64,000 bases of DNA from Robiginitalea marina (GTDB lineage: Bacteria; Bacteroidota; Bacteroidia; Flavobacteriales; Flavobacteriaceae). Position 1 is the stretch's first letter, and each line of letters opens with the position of its first letter. The stretch is from the NCBI RefSeq assembly GCF_024006985.1, contig NZ_JAMXIB010000002.1, positions 310,001 through 374,000 of the forward strand, written 5' to 3'. Below, in pieces: positions 27,833 to 37,500 of the stretch. Under the pieces are notes generated by a model. The model saw nothing but the letters and a program-made list of their open reading frames with translations, did not search any database and was not told where the DNA came from. A program made the translations under genes and the position numbers.

Positions 27833-27913
27833 GTATATTTTTATTGGATTCACGGGGAAATATGGCTCCGGCAGTGCCCTCTTCCCTGCCGCGCGCGGTA
27901 AATACCCAAGAAT

Positions 27914-28285
27914 ATGAAACAGGTCCTTCTGGTTTTCCTCGGTGGAGGAGCGGGCAGCGCCCTCCGGTTCCTGCTCAGTAATTACCTCAATCCAAACGGT
28001 TCCCAATTCTATACCGGTACCTTCGTGGCGAATGTCCTGGGGTGCCTACTGCTGGGCTTTATCCTGGGTAGCTCGGCAAAAAACAACTGGCTCTCTGCGG
28101 AAACCACCCTTTTGCTGGGGGCGGGTTTTTGCGGGGGCTTCACTACCTTTTCAACCTTCAGCTTCGAGCAATATGCCCTCCTGAAATCAGGCAATGCTTC
28201 CCTTTTCCTCATCTATGCCTTCGGGTCCCTGGCTACCGGCCTTCTGGCTGTTCTCCTGGGGGTCTGGCTTTCCCGTTTCTCCTGA
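27914..28285 (+). CDS. crcB: Fluoride channel FluC (CrcB)
   Basis: This 123-residue protein has four membrane helices. It carries the Fluc motifs GGGAGSALRFLLSNYLN near the N-terminus and LLGAGFCGGFTTFSTFSFEQYALL in helix 3, which lines the fluoride pore. Fluc channels work as antiparallel dimers that expel fluoride from the cytoplasm. The length is standard. No fluoride riboswitch could be recognised upstream. Confidence 0.94.
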   Translation: MKQVLLVFLGGGAGSALRFLLSNYLNPNGSQFYTGTFVANVLGCLLLGFILGSSAKNNWLSAETTLLLGAGFCGGFTTFSTFSFEQYALLKSGNASLFLIYAFGSLATGLLAVLLGVWLSRFS

Positions 28286-28442
28286 AGCCACTTTTATAAA
28301 TTTATATTTTTATCAACGATTTTGTTGATTTATCAACATTTTTATGCCTAAATGCAGCCTTTTTGTGCGTTTTATTCATTAAAAAATCGAAATAACCAAT
28401 AATAATTTAACAGATTAATACATTACATTGCTTATAGCATGT

Positions 28443-28465
28443 ATACCCCTATTTTTTAGGGGTAT
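28443..28465. promoter_or_regulatory. Distal nitrogen-locus dyad (CCCC-N9-GGGG)
   Basis: This is a perfect 9-bp inverted repeat, ATACCCCTA/TAGGGGTAT, with a TTTTT spacer, upstream of the PII-amt genes. It is followed by a T-run, so it could also terminate the fluC transcript. The same dyad type recurs 53 bp downstream and in the glnN/glnA intergenic region, which favours an operator role. Confidence 0.6.
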
Positions 28466-28496
28466 TTTTTTTTATTCCTTTAAAAATACCCTTAGT

Positions 28497-28517
28497 ACCC
28501 CCTATTTTTTAGGGGGT
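28497..28517. promoter_or_regulatory. Proximal nitrogen-locus dyad (CCCC-N9-GGGG)
   Basis: ACCCCCTA/TAGGGGGT (8-bp arms) surround a TTTTT spacer. Its centre is about 25 bp upstream of the -7 box, so it sits where a -33 element would be. No TTG is found there, which would fit activator-dependent transcription. Confidence 0.6.
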
Positions 28518-28531
28518 TATTTTGTTTGACA

Positions 28532-28539
28532 TATATTTG
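28532..28539 (+). promoter_or_regulatory. -7 box for the PII-amt operon
   Basis: TATATTTG matches TAnnTTTG, 25 bp before the ATG of the PII gene. The -33 position is occupied by the proximal dyad rather than TTG. Confidence 0.55.
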
Positions 28540-28564
28540 GGCCGTTCAACACAAAATTGTTCCT

Positions 28565-28903
28565 ATGAAAAAAGTGGAAGCTATCATTCGAAAATCGAAG
28601 TTCGATGAGGTCAAAAAGGCACTCCATGCGATTGAAGTGAACTTCTTTAGTTACTGGGATGTGACCGGGGTTGGAAACGAAAAGCAGGGACATATATACC
28701 GCGGTATCTCCTACAGCACTTCCGACATCCAAAGGCGCTACCTGGTCATCGTCGTCTCGGATGAATTCCTGGAACGGACGGTGGAGACCCTGCTGGATTC
28801 AGCCCATACCGGGAACGTCGGGGACGGCAAAATTTTCGTCTCCGAAGTGCTGGAAGCCTACCGCATCCGGACCCGGGAAAACGGATACGAAGGCATTAAT
28901 TAA
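28565..28903 (+). CDS. PII family nitrogen regulator
   Basis: This 112-residue signal protein has the PII fold MKKVEAIIRKSKFDEVKKALHAI, a T-loop (about 36-53) and the C-terminal signature TGNVGDGKIFVSEVLEAYRIRTRE. In the T-loop, HIYRGISY keeps a Tyr at position 50, about where Tyr51 of GlnB is uridylylated, but the loop is one or two residues shorter and otherwise divergent. PII proteins sense ATP, ADP and 2-oxoglutarate and plug Amt channels. The amt gene lies 25 bp downstream, so this is GlnK-like by context. An in-frame Met 13 codons upstream is rejected because it overlaps the promoter. Confidence 0.92.
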   Translation: MKKVEAIIRKSKFDEVKKALHAIEVNFFSYWDVTGVGNEKQGHIYRGISYSTSDIQRRYLVIVVSDEFLERTVETLLDSAHTGNVGDGKIFVSEVLEAYRIRTRENGYEGIN

Positions 28904-28928
28904 GATCCCCTAAAAAACATTTACCCTT

Positions 28929-30173
28929 ATGGACAACGCAACCTTTACTGCAAATAATGTCTGGATGATGGTCTGCACGGCCCTGGTTTTCTTCATGCAT
29001 ACCGGTTTTGCCCTGCTGGAGATCGGGCTGACCCGGCAAAAGAATACCATCAACATCCTCTTCAAGAATATATTCATCATAACCACCGGGCTGCTGATGT
29101 ACTACATCGGCGGGTTTAACCTCATGTACCCGGGCGACTTCAACGGCTTTCTCGGATTTTCCGGGTTCGGGCTTCAGACCGATGCGGCAGGCCTGACCCC
29201 GGAATACGCCAGCGGGGGATATACCTACTGGACCGATTTCCTGTTCCAGGGCATGTTTGCCGCCACGGCAGCCACCATAGTATCGGGGGCGGTGGCAGAA
29301 CGGATCAAAATCGGGCCGTTCATGGCATTCACCATCTTCTATGTGGGCCTGGTATACCCCATAGTAGGGTCCTGGCAATGGGGCGGCGGCTTCCTTTCCA
29401 CCCTTGGGGGAGAAGATGCCGGGTTCCATGATTTTGCGGGTTCCACCCTGGTGCATTCCGTAGGCGGATGGGGTGCCCTGATGGCGATATGGCTGCTTGG
29501 GGCGCGAATCGGCAAATTCAACGAAGACGGAAAACCCAGGGCCATCCCGGGGCATAACATCCCCCTGGCCACCGCCGGGGTACTCATCCTCTGGCTGGGC
29601 TGGTTTGGGTTTAACGGGGGTTCGGTGCTCTCCGCCGACCCTGCCCTGACTTCCCTGGTGCTGACCACTACCAGTCTGGCGGCAGCGGCGGGAGGCCTGG
29701 GGGCATTTATCGTCTCCACCCTCGCCTACCGCAATTACGACCTCACCATGTTCCTGAACGGTATCCTGGGCGGGCTGGTCGGGATCACGGCAGGGGCCGA
29801 CCTGATGTCGCCCAATGAGGCCGTGCTCATTGGCCTTATTGCCGGGGCCATCATCGTGGGTGGCGTTGCCCTGATTGACCGGCTGAAACTGGATGACCCC
29901 GTTGGGGCCGTTACGGTCCACCTGATCTGCGGCATCTGGGGAACCCTGGCTGTGGGCCTTTTCGGCGACAAGGCGGGAATGGACCAACTGCTCTACCAGC
30001 TGGCCGGAGTGGGCAGTGCCGGGGTATTCTGCGTCCTCTCGGCATTCCTGATCCTCTTTGCCCTAAAGAAAACAACCGGGATTCGGGTTTCAAGGGACGA
30101 GGAACTGGAAGGCCTCGACCTCCACGAACACGGGATGGATGCCTATCCCGATTTCCGGATGAACCAACATTGA
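28929..30173 (+). CDS. amt: Ammonium transporter (Amt)
   Basis: This 414-residue protein has about eleven membrane helices. Conserved blocks are MHTGFALLEIGLTRQKNTINILFKN, MFAATAATIVSGAVAERIKI, STLVHSVGGWGAL (first pore His), WLGWFGFNGGS and VTVHLICGIWGTLAVGLF (second pore His). It brings in ammonium. It is coupled to the upstream PII gene, the classic glnK-amt pair, and the cytoplasmic tail EELEGLDLHEHGMDAYPDF is typical. No signal peptide is predicted, unlike E. coli AmtB. Confidence 0.95.
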   Translation: MDNATFTANNVWMMVCTALVFFMHTGFALLEIGLTRQKNTINILFKNIFIITTGLLMYYIGGFNLMYPGDFNGFLGFSGFGLQTDAAGLTPEYASGGYTYWTDFLFQGMFAATAATIVSGAVAERIKIGPFMAFTIFYVGLVYPIVGSWQWGGGFLSTLGGEDAGFHDFAGSTLVHSVGGWGALMAIWLLGARIGKFNEDGKPRAIPGHNIPLATAGVLILWLGWFGFNGGSVLSADPALTSLVLTTTSLAAAAGGLGAFIVSTLAYRNYDLTMFLNGILGGLVGITAGADLMSPNEAVLIGLIAGAIIVGGVALIDRLKLDDPVGAVTVHLICGIWGTLAVGLFGDKAGMDQLLYQLAGVGSAGVFCVLSAFLILFALKKTTGIRVSRDEELEGLDLHEHGMDAYPDFRMNQH

Positions 30174-30310
30174 TCGGCGCCCGCTTCCCTATGAATTAAG
30201 CTGGTCCTTTTTCAGACTCAAACCTTTTCGGGGTCCCCTCTGACATGACATCAAATCCTGATGCAGGAACCCCCTTTTTAAAATTTTACTAACCCTTAAA
30301 ACCAGAAATC

Positions 30311-31063
30311 ATGTTAAACAAGAGAACGATTACCGCTTTGGTCCTGTTGGGCACACTGGCCTCCGCCCAAACCGCAACGGCACAGGATGAAACTGAACTG
30401 GCCGACAAAGTGAGTGTAGGCCTTAGCCTGAACCACGACGCTTTCTTTGGATTCAATCCGATGATGACCCTGGGCTACAGCCTCAGCGACACGGATGCGC
30501 TTACCTTTTACGGGATTCAATGGGGGGCCGGAACCGGTTCCGCCTGGGGGCAGTGGACTGAATTCGGTATCGGGTACAACAAAACCGTGGGCAGCTTCGA
30601 CATCAACCCCCAACTGGGCTTTACCATGGGGAGCCTGCTTTCAAGCGGTGCTGCGCAACCCGGTATTGTCGGCGACGGCATCGTGCCCAACCTCACCGTA
30701 AACCTGGGTACGGACCTTTTGGAAGGCCAGTTTTACCTGGGGTATTATGCAGCGCTGTCCGATAAGACCGAACAGGGCCAGGCCACAAACAATTACCTGC
30801 ACTACTGGTTGAACCTGGGGGTTAAGGTCTCCGGCTTTTTCTCGGTGGGCGGCCATTTTGAAGAACTGTTCCTCTCAGGCGGGGACATCAATGGAGGGGG
30901 AGACCTCGACCGGGTCGATGGCTATGTCTGGCTGGGGCCCTATGTGCAGTTTCAGAAGGGCAATGCGGGCCTCCGGTTTTCCTTTGGCGGCAACCTTGCC
31001 GATGAAGACGACCGCTTTGCCCCCAACGACTTTTATAAGCTGTCCTTCTTCATGACCCTGTAA
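30311..31063 (+). CDS. Outer-membrane beta-barrel protein downstream of amt
   Basis: A Sec signal (MLNKRTITALVLLGTLASAQTATAQ) leads into 225 residues of alternating short hydrophobic strands with aromatic girdles (LTFYGIQWGAGTGSAWGQWTEFGIGYNKT). The chain ends in Phe-Phe-Met-Thr-Leu, so a small outer-membrane barrel is likely. It seems to match a Bacteroidota family (perhaps DUF6733) often found after amt, but the name is recalled, not checked. Its position after PII-amt suggests passage of a nitrogen source or a role under nitrogen limitation. Confidence 0.75.
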   Translation: MLNKRTITALVLLGTLASAQTATAQDETELADKVSVGLSLNHDAFFGFNPMMTLGYSLSDTDALTFYGIQWGAGTGSAWGQWTEFGIGYNKTVGSFDINPQLGFTMGSLLSSGAAQPGIVGDGIVPNLTVNLGTDLLEGQFYLGYYAALSDKTEQGQATNNYLHYWLNLGVKVSGFFSVGGHFEELFLSGGDINGGGDLDRVDGYVWLGPYVQFQKGNAGLRFSFGGNLADEDDRFAPNDFYKLSFFMTL

Positions 31064-31194
31064 CCTCTGGGTTGAAAAAAGGATCTCCCAAAGCCCTGGC
31101 CTTCCCGAATCCCATTTTGGGAACGGACGATCAGGAATGGATGGCCATAGGCGGGAAAAACTCCTGAAAAGCCCTCCTGCTGCCCGAAAAAAGG

Positions 31195-31230
31195 AATTCC
31201 CCGAGGCCTAAAGCCACGGGGGATTTCATT
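31195..31230. terminator. Bidirectional terminator after the barrel gene
   Basis: AATTCCCCG/CGGGGGATT with an inner GGC/GCC stem is followed by T-rich sequence on the right and preceded by an A-run on the left. It lies between convergent genes. Confidence 0.75.
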
Positions 31231-31909
31231 TTTTAAAGCTTTTTACCCCGGCACGCACCTCGGTTTCAAGGTGGTTGACCTCAGGGACTATGGGGCAGGA
31301 ATATTTGGGGTTGTACGCGCAATACGGATTGTAGGCCTTGTTGAAATCCAGCAGGAGGGAATCCCCCCGGGGGATCCTCAGGTCGAGGTAACGCCCCCCT
31401 TCATAGGTGCCTTTGCCGTTGGTAAGGTCCGTAAACGGAAGGAAAAGGTAATCCTCATACCCCTTTTCCAACAAGAGCTCCGGGCTCTGGTAAACCTCCA
31501 GGGTAAAGGCCTGCCCGTTCAGTTCAAAGGTGAGGTAGCCATAGCGGCGCTCGCGGGCAACCTCCATGGTGCTGGTGGGCATTTCAAACGGAAGGGCTTC
31601 CGGGGTGCGCTGCAGGCGGGCCCAGGTGCGAAAGATCGTGTCTGCCGGATAGAATTCCAGCCCGTTGAAGTTTTTGCGGTACCGGTCCGGGAGTGGGGAT
31701 GCTTCCGGATCCCTGAAGGTAGAATTGAGGGAGGCCTGGAATTCGCCGATATCGGCCAGGGCGTCGTTGCCCGAGGGCCATTGCCTGACCTGTTCATCGT
31801 GGTATCGCCTGCCGTCCCGGCAGCCTGAAACCAGGGCCGTCAACAAGAGGGCAACCGAAAGGAAAAAAGGGAAGGCAGGGGACAAAAAAGTCAGGCCGCG
31901 GGATTGCAT
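31226..31909 (-). CDS. DUF1684 domain lipoprotein
   Basis: The start MQSRGLTFLSPAFPFFLSVALLLTALVSGC gives a lipoprotein signal; 33 upstream in-frame residues were dropped. The DUF1684 pattern is clear: FYPADTIFRTWARLQRT, YGYLTFELNGQAFTLEVYQ, FLPFTDLTNGKGTYEGGRYLDLRIPRGDSLLLDFNKAYNPYCAYNPKYSCPIVPEVNHLETEVRAGVK. The family is frequent in Bacteroidota and its biochemical role is unknown. The compact beta-rich domain with invariant N-P-Y-C-A-Y-N suggests an enzyme or ligand binder in the envelope. Confidence 0.87.
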   Translation of the reverse strand: MQSRGLTFLSPAFPFFLSVALLLTALVSGCRDGRRYHDEQVRQWPSGNDALADIGEFQASLNSTFRDPEASPLPDRYRKNFNGLEFYPADTIFRTWARLQRTPEALPFEMPTSTMEVARERRYGYLTFELNGQAFTLEVYQSPELLLEKGYEDYLFLPFTDLTNGKGTYEGGRYLDLRIPRGDSLLLDFNKAYNPYCAYNPKYSCPIVPEVNHLETEVRAGVKSFKK

Positions 31910-32014
31910 AACGTAAGCTTTTGGGCAAGGGTGGTCCAAAAATACAACATGCCGGGCATTCCGCCTCAACCCCCCAACGCCAGGCAGTGGGACGGGCAGC
32001 CTTTCCATTCTCCT

Positions 32015-33427
32015 TTATTCCATGTCATAACGGGCCGCCCTGAGGTATTTTTCAATCAGCTGGTTGTATTCCGGGGTTATCCGCAACAGGGCGGTGTGGG
32101 GCAGGCTGTACAGGCGCTGGGCATCCTGGTAGCCCTTCCTGAGGAGTTCCTCGAGGTAAAAGTTGGCGGTCCCGAAATCCCCATATTTGGCGGTCAGGGA
32201 AACGACCTCCAGGTAATTCCCGAAATCCAGGGGCGCAGTCAGCGTTTTGAGCATGTACAGGAAAATAAGGGCATCCTCGTCGGGCTGCTCCGCCCTTGCC
32301 TCCCTGAGGATATAATCATCCACCAGGGCATTGAGATATCCCTCCAGGCGGTGTCCAAGCAGGCGTTCTTCGAGATTCGTGCTGCCTTTCATGCCGTTGA
32401 TCTGGTCTGCCTGGTATTTCCACCAGCCCAAATTATTCAGGTTGAAGGCTGCGATGTCCTGGTCCAGGTAGTCGAAGTATTCGTATCTCTGGGTATTCTC
32501 TTTCTGGATAGCCGCATGCCATTCCTTTTGTTTTTCCTTATACCCTGGGCTCCGCCTTATGGCTTTTTCCTTTTCCCTGAAGGGGCCGGTTTCCGCAATG
32601 CCTTCAAACAGGGCCTGGGCACCCTGCAACTGATCATGCGCAAGCAGGTACGCGCCCTGGTCCTCCAACCCCTGTACATAGGCGGTAAACGCCTGGTAGG
32701 TGCGGGCAATGTCGACAGAATCCCCGAAAGTCCGTTTGTCCCGGATCGCCAGGAGGCTGAGCGTTTGCAGGCCCAAATCCAGGTCCTCCCGGGTAGGCCA
32801 TCCCCCGTTCCCGGTATGGAAAATCATATGGTTTGGGAACTTGAGCTTATCCAGGATTCCCTCATCATTCCGCAGGTCGTGGTACTGGAAATCCCCTTTC
32901 CCCATGATCCCGACAATGTGGAACTTTTTCACTTCGAGGCTCAGGGCAATGTCCGGAACCCGGGAAGCAATCACCAGCCCGCCCCGTACCGCCGGGACCA
33001 GGGCCGGGTATATCAGGGCAAGTTCCCCCCCGTCCCGGTACCCCGCCGTGTATATCCGTTCGGGATCCAGGGGCAGCATATCCAATAGGCTTACCAGGCT
33101 GCTGCTGATTTTAAGCACTTTCGAGGCAAGGGACACGGTGTCGTGCAATTCCCTGTTCGCCGCTAAAACATATCCGTTGGCATCCGCAGCCCTTTTGAGG
33201 TAGCGCATGGCCTGGAGGGATTCCCCTTCGTCATCACAAATAAAGAGCAGGGGCCAGGTTTTGGAAGGGTCAAAGTCTTCAGGGAGGTACAACCGGAGGT
33301 GGCTGGCCACGGAATCCTGTACGGGCAGCGAATCCAGGACTACACCCCTCCTGAGGACCAGGTCCTGGCTATGCAGGCCGGGGCCCAGGCCGCATAAAAC
33401 GACGAGAAAAACCAGCATTTTCTTCAT
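32015..33427 (-). CDS. Exported alpha/beta-hydrolase-like protein, nucleophile Ser not evident
   Basis: A Sec signal (MKKMLVFLVVLCGLGPGLHS) precedes an N-terminal alpha/beta-hydrolase fold (about 40-230) similar to esterase/PHB-depolymerase domains: LRLYLPEDFDPSKTWPLLFICDD and DPERIYTAGYRDGGELALIYP. The nucleophile elbow reads G-Y-R-D-G-G, with Asp where Ser is expected, so it may lack esterase activity. The C-terminal half (about 250-470) is helical and TPR-like. The function is unknown. Confidence 0.7.
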   Translation of the reverse strand: MKKMLVFLVVLCGLGPGLHSQDLVLRRGVVLDSLPVQDSVASHLRLYLPEDFDPSKTWPLLFICDDEGESLQAMRYLKRAADANGYVLAANRELHDTVSLASKVLKISSSLVSLLDMLPLDPERIYTAGYRDGGELALIYPALVPAVRGGLVIASRVPDIALSLEVKKFHIVGIMGKGDFQYHDLRNDEGILDKLKFPNHMIFHTGNGGWPTREDLDLGLQTLSLLAIRDKRTFGDSVDIARTYQAFTAYVQGLEDQGAYLLAHDQLQGAQALFEGIAETGPFREKEKAIRRSPGYKEKQKEWHAAIQKENTQRYEYFDYLDQDIAAFNLNNLGWWKYQADQINGMKGSTNLEERLLGHRLEGYLNALVDDYILREARAEQPDEDALIFLYMLKTLTAPLDFGNYLEVVSLTAKYGDFGTANFYLEELLRKGYQDAQRLYSLPHTALLRITPEYNQLIEKYLRAARYDME

Positions 33428-33527
33428 AACAAAACCCTATCAAAAACCCGGCCAAGCTGAAAGCGATCCGCGGCCTGCTGAAAATACAACCCTAAATTAA
33501 ACAAACTGAAGGCAATCTCCATTAAAA

Positions 33528-34016
33528 TCACCCCTTTTTCCCACCCTCGGGAAGGGAAGCCCCCCGGGTCGTCCGCTTTCCTATAGGCGCATTGGAAATG
33601 ATCTCCGAAAGGATAATGTGGGTGCGGGTCTCGCCGTACTGGATCAGTTGGTCGATAAATTTTTCCAGGTGGAACTGGTCGCGGAAGACCACTTCCATAA
33701 TAATGTTCTCATTTCCAGTAATCCGGTAACAGTTAATGACCTCCTCCAGGTTCCTGACGTAATCGAGGAATGGCTTCAACTTGCCCATAAAGGCCCGCAG
33801 GGTGATGATGGCCTTGAGCTGATACCCCAGCCGGGTATGGGAGACGCTGGTCCAGTACCCTTCAATCACCCCTTCATCTTCCATCCGCTTCACCCGTTCG
33901 GTTACCGCCGGGGGAGTCAGCCCGACCTGTCTGCCAATTCCCGCCAGGGAGGCCCTGGCATTTTTTTGCAAGGCCCCGAGGATCTCGAGGTTTAGCTGAT
34001 CCAGTTTAAATTCCAA
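33528..34016 (-). CDS. Lrp/AsnC family transcriptional regulator
   Basis: The N-terminal winged helix-turn-helix (LDQLNLEILGALQKNARASLAGIGRQVGLTPPAVTERVKRMEDEGVIEGY) and the C-terminal RAM domain (LKAIITLRAFMGKLKPFLDYVRNLEEVINCYRITGNENIIMEVVF) are complete. Such proteins form octamers and respond to amino acids. The 110-bp AT-rich divergent region shared with the gene at 34129 carries repeated A/T tracts and is a plausible operator zone. Confidence 0.92.
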   Translation of the reverse strand: MEFKLDQLNLEILGALQKNARASLAGIGRQVGLTPPAVTERVKRMEDEGVIEGYWTSVSHTRLGYQLKAIITLRAFMGKLKPFLDYVRNLEEVINCYRITGNENIIMEVVFRDQFHLEKFIDQLIQYGETRTHIILSEIISNAPIGKRTTRGASLPEGGKKG

Positions 34017-34128
34017 TATATTATTGTTTATATTTTTTATTTATTAAAGCAATATACCAATTACAGCTTAAAATAAAAATTAAACTTCCACCGGTTCATG
34101 GTAATTTTATGGAAAATTGCTACCGAAA

Positions 34129-34521
34129 ATGTCTTCAAATCGTTTAATCAAGCTGCCGGTTTACCGAAAGGCCCTGGAGCTGCAGGCCATGAGCCAGGCG
34201 ATTGCCCTGTGCGTCTCCCGTCGCCAGGACCTGCCTGCCCTGTATGCCTCAGAAAGCCTCAGGGACCAGGTCGCCGGTTCGCTGCTGACCGACTCCCTGC
34301 TCATCCCGGAGCAGATCGCCCTGGCCATGAATACCCGTTCCCTTGCCATCCGGGAACACAGCCTGCACTTTATCCATATTATGACCCGAAACCTGGCCAG
34401 TTACTGCAAAGGCCTTGAAATGGACGGGGTAAGGGAAAAAGAATACCTCGACCTGCTGCGGCAGGAGCTCCGGCTGTTCCGGCTTTCCTTCCGGAACTGG
34501 CGCAAAAGCCTGGGGTACTGA
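34129..34521 (+). CDS. Helical protein of unknown function (four-helix-bundle-like)
   Basis: I do not recognise it with certainty. The start MSSNRLIKLPVYRKALEL gives 130 residues. They are nearly all helix, with four amphipathic stretches and many Arg and Leu. The opening is reminiscent of the four-helix-bundle '23S rRNA insertion protein' family, but similarity is weak. It is divergent from the Lrp gene and convergent with icmF. Confidence 0.65.
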   Translation: MSSNRLIKLPVYRKALELQAMSQAIALCVSRRQDLPALYASESLRDQVAGSLLTDSLLIPEQIALAMNTRSLAIREHSLHFIHIMTRNLASYCKGLEMDGVREKEYLDLLRQELRLFRLSFRNWRKSLGY

Positions 34522-34539
34522 CCCAGGAGCCCGCATTCC

Positions 34540-37500
34540 CTACATATTCCGACGATACTGTCCGCCCACTTCGAACAGGGCCCGGGTAATCTGCCCCAGG
34601 GAACAGTATTTGCAAACTTCCATCAGGACCTCAAACATGTTTTCGTTCCTAATGGCAGCCTCCTTCAGGCGTGTAAGCCATTCGGCAGCCGTTCCGGCAT
34701 TCCGGGCATGCACGCGCTCCAGGGTTTCGATCTGCGCCATTTTTTCCTCCTCAGTGGCCCGGATGACCTCTGCCGGGAGGATGGTGGGCGAACCTTTGGA
34801 ATTCAGGAAGGTATTTACCCCAACGATCGGGTAAGCCCCTGAGTGTTTCAGGGTTTCATAGTGGAGGCTTTCTTCCTGGATGCGCGAGCGCTGGTACATG
34901 GTTTCCATGGCGCCGAGCACCCCGCCCCTTTCGGTGAGCCGGTCAAACTCATAGAGCACGGCTTCCTCCACCAGGTCGGTGAGCTCATCGATAATGAAAG
35001 AGCCCTGCAGGGGGTTTTCGTTCCTGGCCAGCCCCAGCTCCTTGTTGATGATCAGTTGGATGGCCATGGCCCGCCGGACCGATTCCTCGGTGGGGGTGGT
35101 AATGGCCTCGTCATAGGCGTTGGTGTGGAGGGAATTGCAGTTGTCGTAAATGGCATAGAGCGCCTGCAGGGTGGTCCGGATATCGTTGAAGTCAATTTCC
35201 TGGGCATGCAGGCTCCGCCCCGAAGTCTGGATATGATACTTCAGCATCTGCGCCCTGGCATCGGCCCCGTACTTTTCGCGCATGGCCTTGGCCCAGATCC
35301 TGCGGGCCACCCGCCCGATGACCGCGTATTCGGGGTCGATCCCGTTGGAAAAGAAAAAGGAGAGGTTGGGCCCGAAGCTGTTGATGTCCATCCCCCGGCT
35401 CAGGTAATACTCCACATAGGTGAACCCGTTGGAAAGGGTAAAAGCCAGCTGGGTAATGGGGTTGGCCCCGGCTTCGGCAATGTGGTACCCTGAAATGGAC
35501 ACCGAATAGAAGTTGCGGACCTCGTGGTCGATGAAGTATTCCTGGACATCCCCCATCAGGCGCAGGGCGAATTCGGTGGAAAAGATGCAGGTGTTCTGGG
35601 CCTGGTCTTCCTTGAGGATATCGGCCTGCACAGTACCCCGCACCTGCCTTAGGGTCTCTTCCCGGATTTGTTCATACACCGCGGCAGGAAGTACCTGGTC
35701 GCCCGTGACCCCAAGGAGCATGAGCCCAAGCCCGTCGTTCCCTTCGGGCAATGCCCCCCGGTACACCGGGGGTTCCTCCCCCCTTTCCGCAAAAAGCTCC
35801 CGGATCCTGGCCCTGACTTCCCCTTCCAGGCCCTGCGCCAGGATATATTTTTCACAATTCTGGTCGATGGCCGCATTGAGGAAGAAGCCGAGCAGCATGG
35901 GCGCCGGGCCATTGATGGTCATGCTGACGGAAGTCATGGGATCGGTGAGGTGGAAACCGGAATACAATTTCTTGGCGTCGTCCAGGCAGCAGATCGAAAC
36001 CCCGGCATTGCCGATCTTCCCGTAAATATCGGGCCGGTGCCCGGGGTTGTGCCCGTAAAGGGTAACGGAATCAAAAGCCGTGGAGAGGCGTTTGGCCGGC
36101 ATATCGAGGCTGAGGTAGTGGAACCTCCGGTTGGTGCGCTCGGGCCCTCCTTCCCCGGCAAACATGCGGGTAGGGTCCTCGCCCTTCCGCTTGAAAGGGT
36201 AAAGCCCGGCCGTATAGGGAAACCCGCCGGGGACGTTTTCCTGTAACAGCCACCGGAGGATATCGCCCCAACTCCGGTAACGGGGCAGGACCACCCTGGG
36301 CACCTGCAGGTGCGACAGCGACTCCGTATGGGTCTCGATTTCCACCTCCCGGTCCCGTACCTCAAACCGGAAGACGGGTTCCCGGTACTTTTGTCGGAGC
36401 CCTGCCCATTCCAGGAGTTGGTCCCAATGATGAGGATTCAGGTCCTTGCGCACGGATTCAAACTGTCGGAGCAGGGCCTCCAACAACCCGCGGGCTTCCC
36501 CGTCGGGGAGGGCCTGCAGGAAGGTATCGGCATCGATGCCACTGGGGGTCAGGCAGGGCAGGGCTTGGGGATCCGGGTCGATACCGGAAAGGGTAAGGGC
36601 AGCCAGGTAAAGCCCGTAAAGCCTTTCGGCCACCCCCACCTGGGCAGCCACCATTTCGTCATACGCGCGGTTGCTTTCGGCGATTTCAGACAGGTATCGC
36701 GTGCGCGCCGGCGGGATGATGAAGATCTTTTCCGGTTCGGCCCCCGGGTCAGCAGGCAACGCCCCCGCCCAGGATACCCCCCGGTCCGCAAGGCCCTGGA
36801 TTACGGCCCGGTAGAGCCGGTTCATCCCGGGATCATTGAACTGGGAGGCTATGGTGCCATAAACCGGCAGGGAGTCCAGGGCTGCCTCCCAGAGGCCGTG
36901 GTTACGCTGGTATTGCTTTTTCACGTCCCTAAGGGCGTCGGCGGCCCCCCGCTTGTCAAACTTGTTGATGGCTACCAGGTCGGCGAAATCGAGCATATCG
37001 ATCTTCTCGAGCTGGGTGGCCGCCCCGAATTCCGGGGTCATCACGTAGAGCGACAGGTCGGAGTGTTCGAGGATTTCTGTGTCGGATTGGCCGATCCCCG
37101 AGGTCTCCAGGATAATCAGGTCAAAGCCGGCTGCCTGCAACACGGAAACCGCCTCTTTGACGTATTTCGAAAGGGCCAGGTTCGACTGGCGGGTGGCCAG
37201 GGACCGCATGTAGACGTTGGGGTGGTGGATGGCGTTCATCCTGATACGGTCACCGAGCAAAGCCCCGCCCGTTTTCCGTTTGGAAGGGTCCACCGAGATG
37301 ATCCCCAGGGTCCGGTCGGGGTACTGGTTCAGGAAGCGGCGGACAAGCTCATCGACCAGGCTGCTCTTCCCCGCCCCGCCCGTGCCGGTAATCCCCAGGA
37401 CAGGGGCAGGCTTTTCCGGTACTGGCAGGTCCTTCTGGATCTGCCAGTATGCCCCGGGCCGGTTTTCGGCCAGGCTGATCAACCGCGCCAGGGCGCGGGG

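Noticed and set aside
27833-27913. Fluoride riboswitch before fluC
   Set aside because: The conserved pseudoknot and core sequence of the crcB motif could not be found in the 81-nt leader.
28443-28474. Distal dyad is only the fluC terminator
   Set aside because: The stem plus T-run fits a terminator, but the near-identical second dyad and the matching site in the glnN/glnA region make a purely terminator role unlikely; both roles remain possible.
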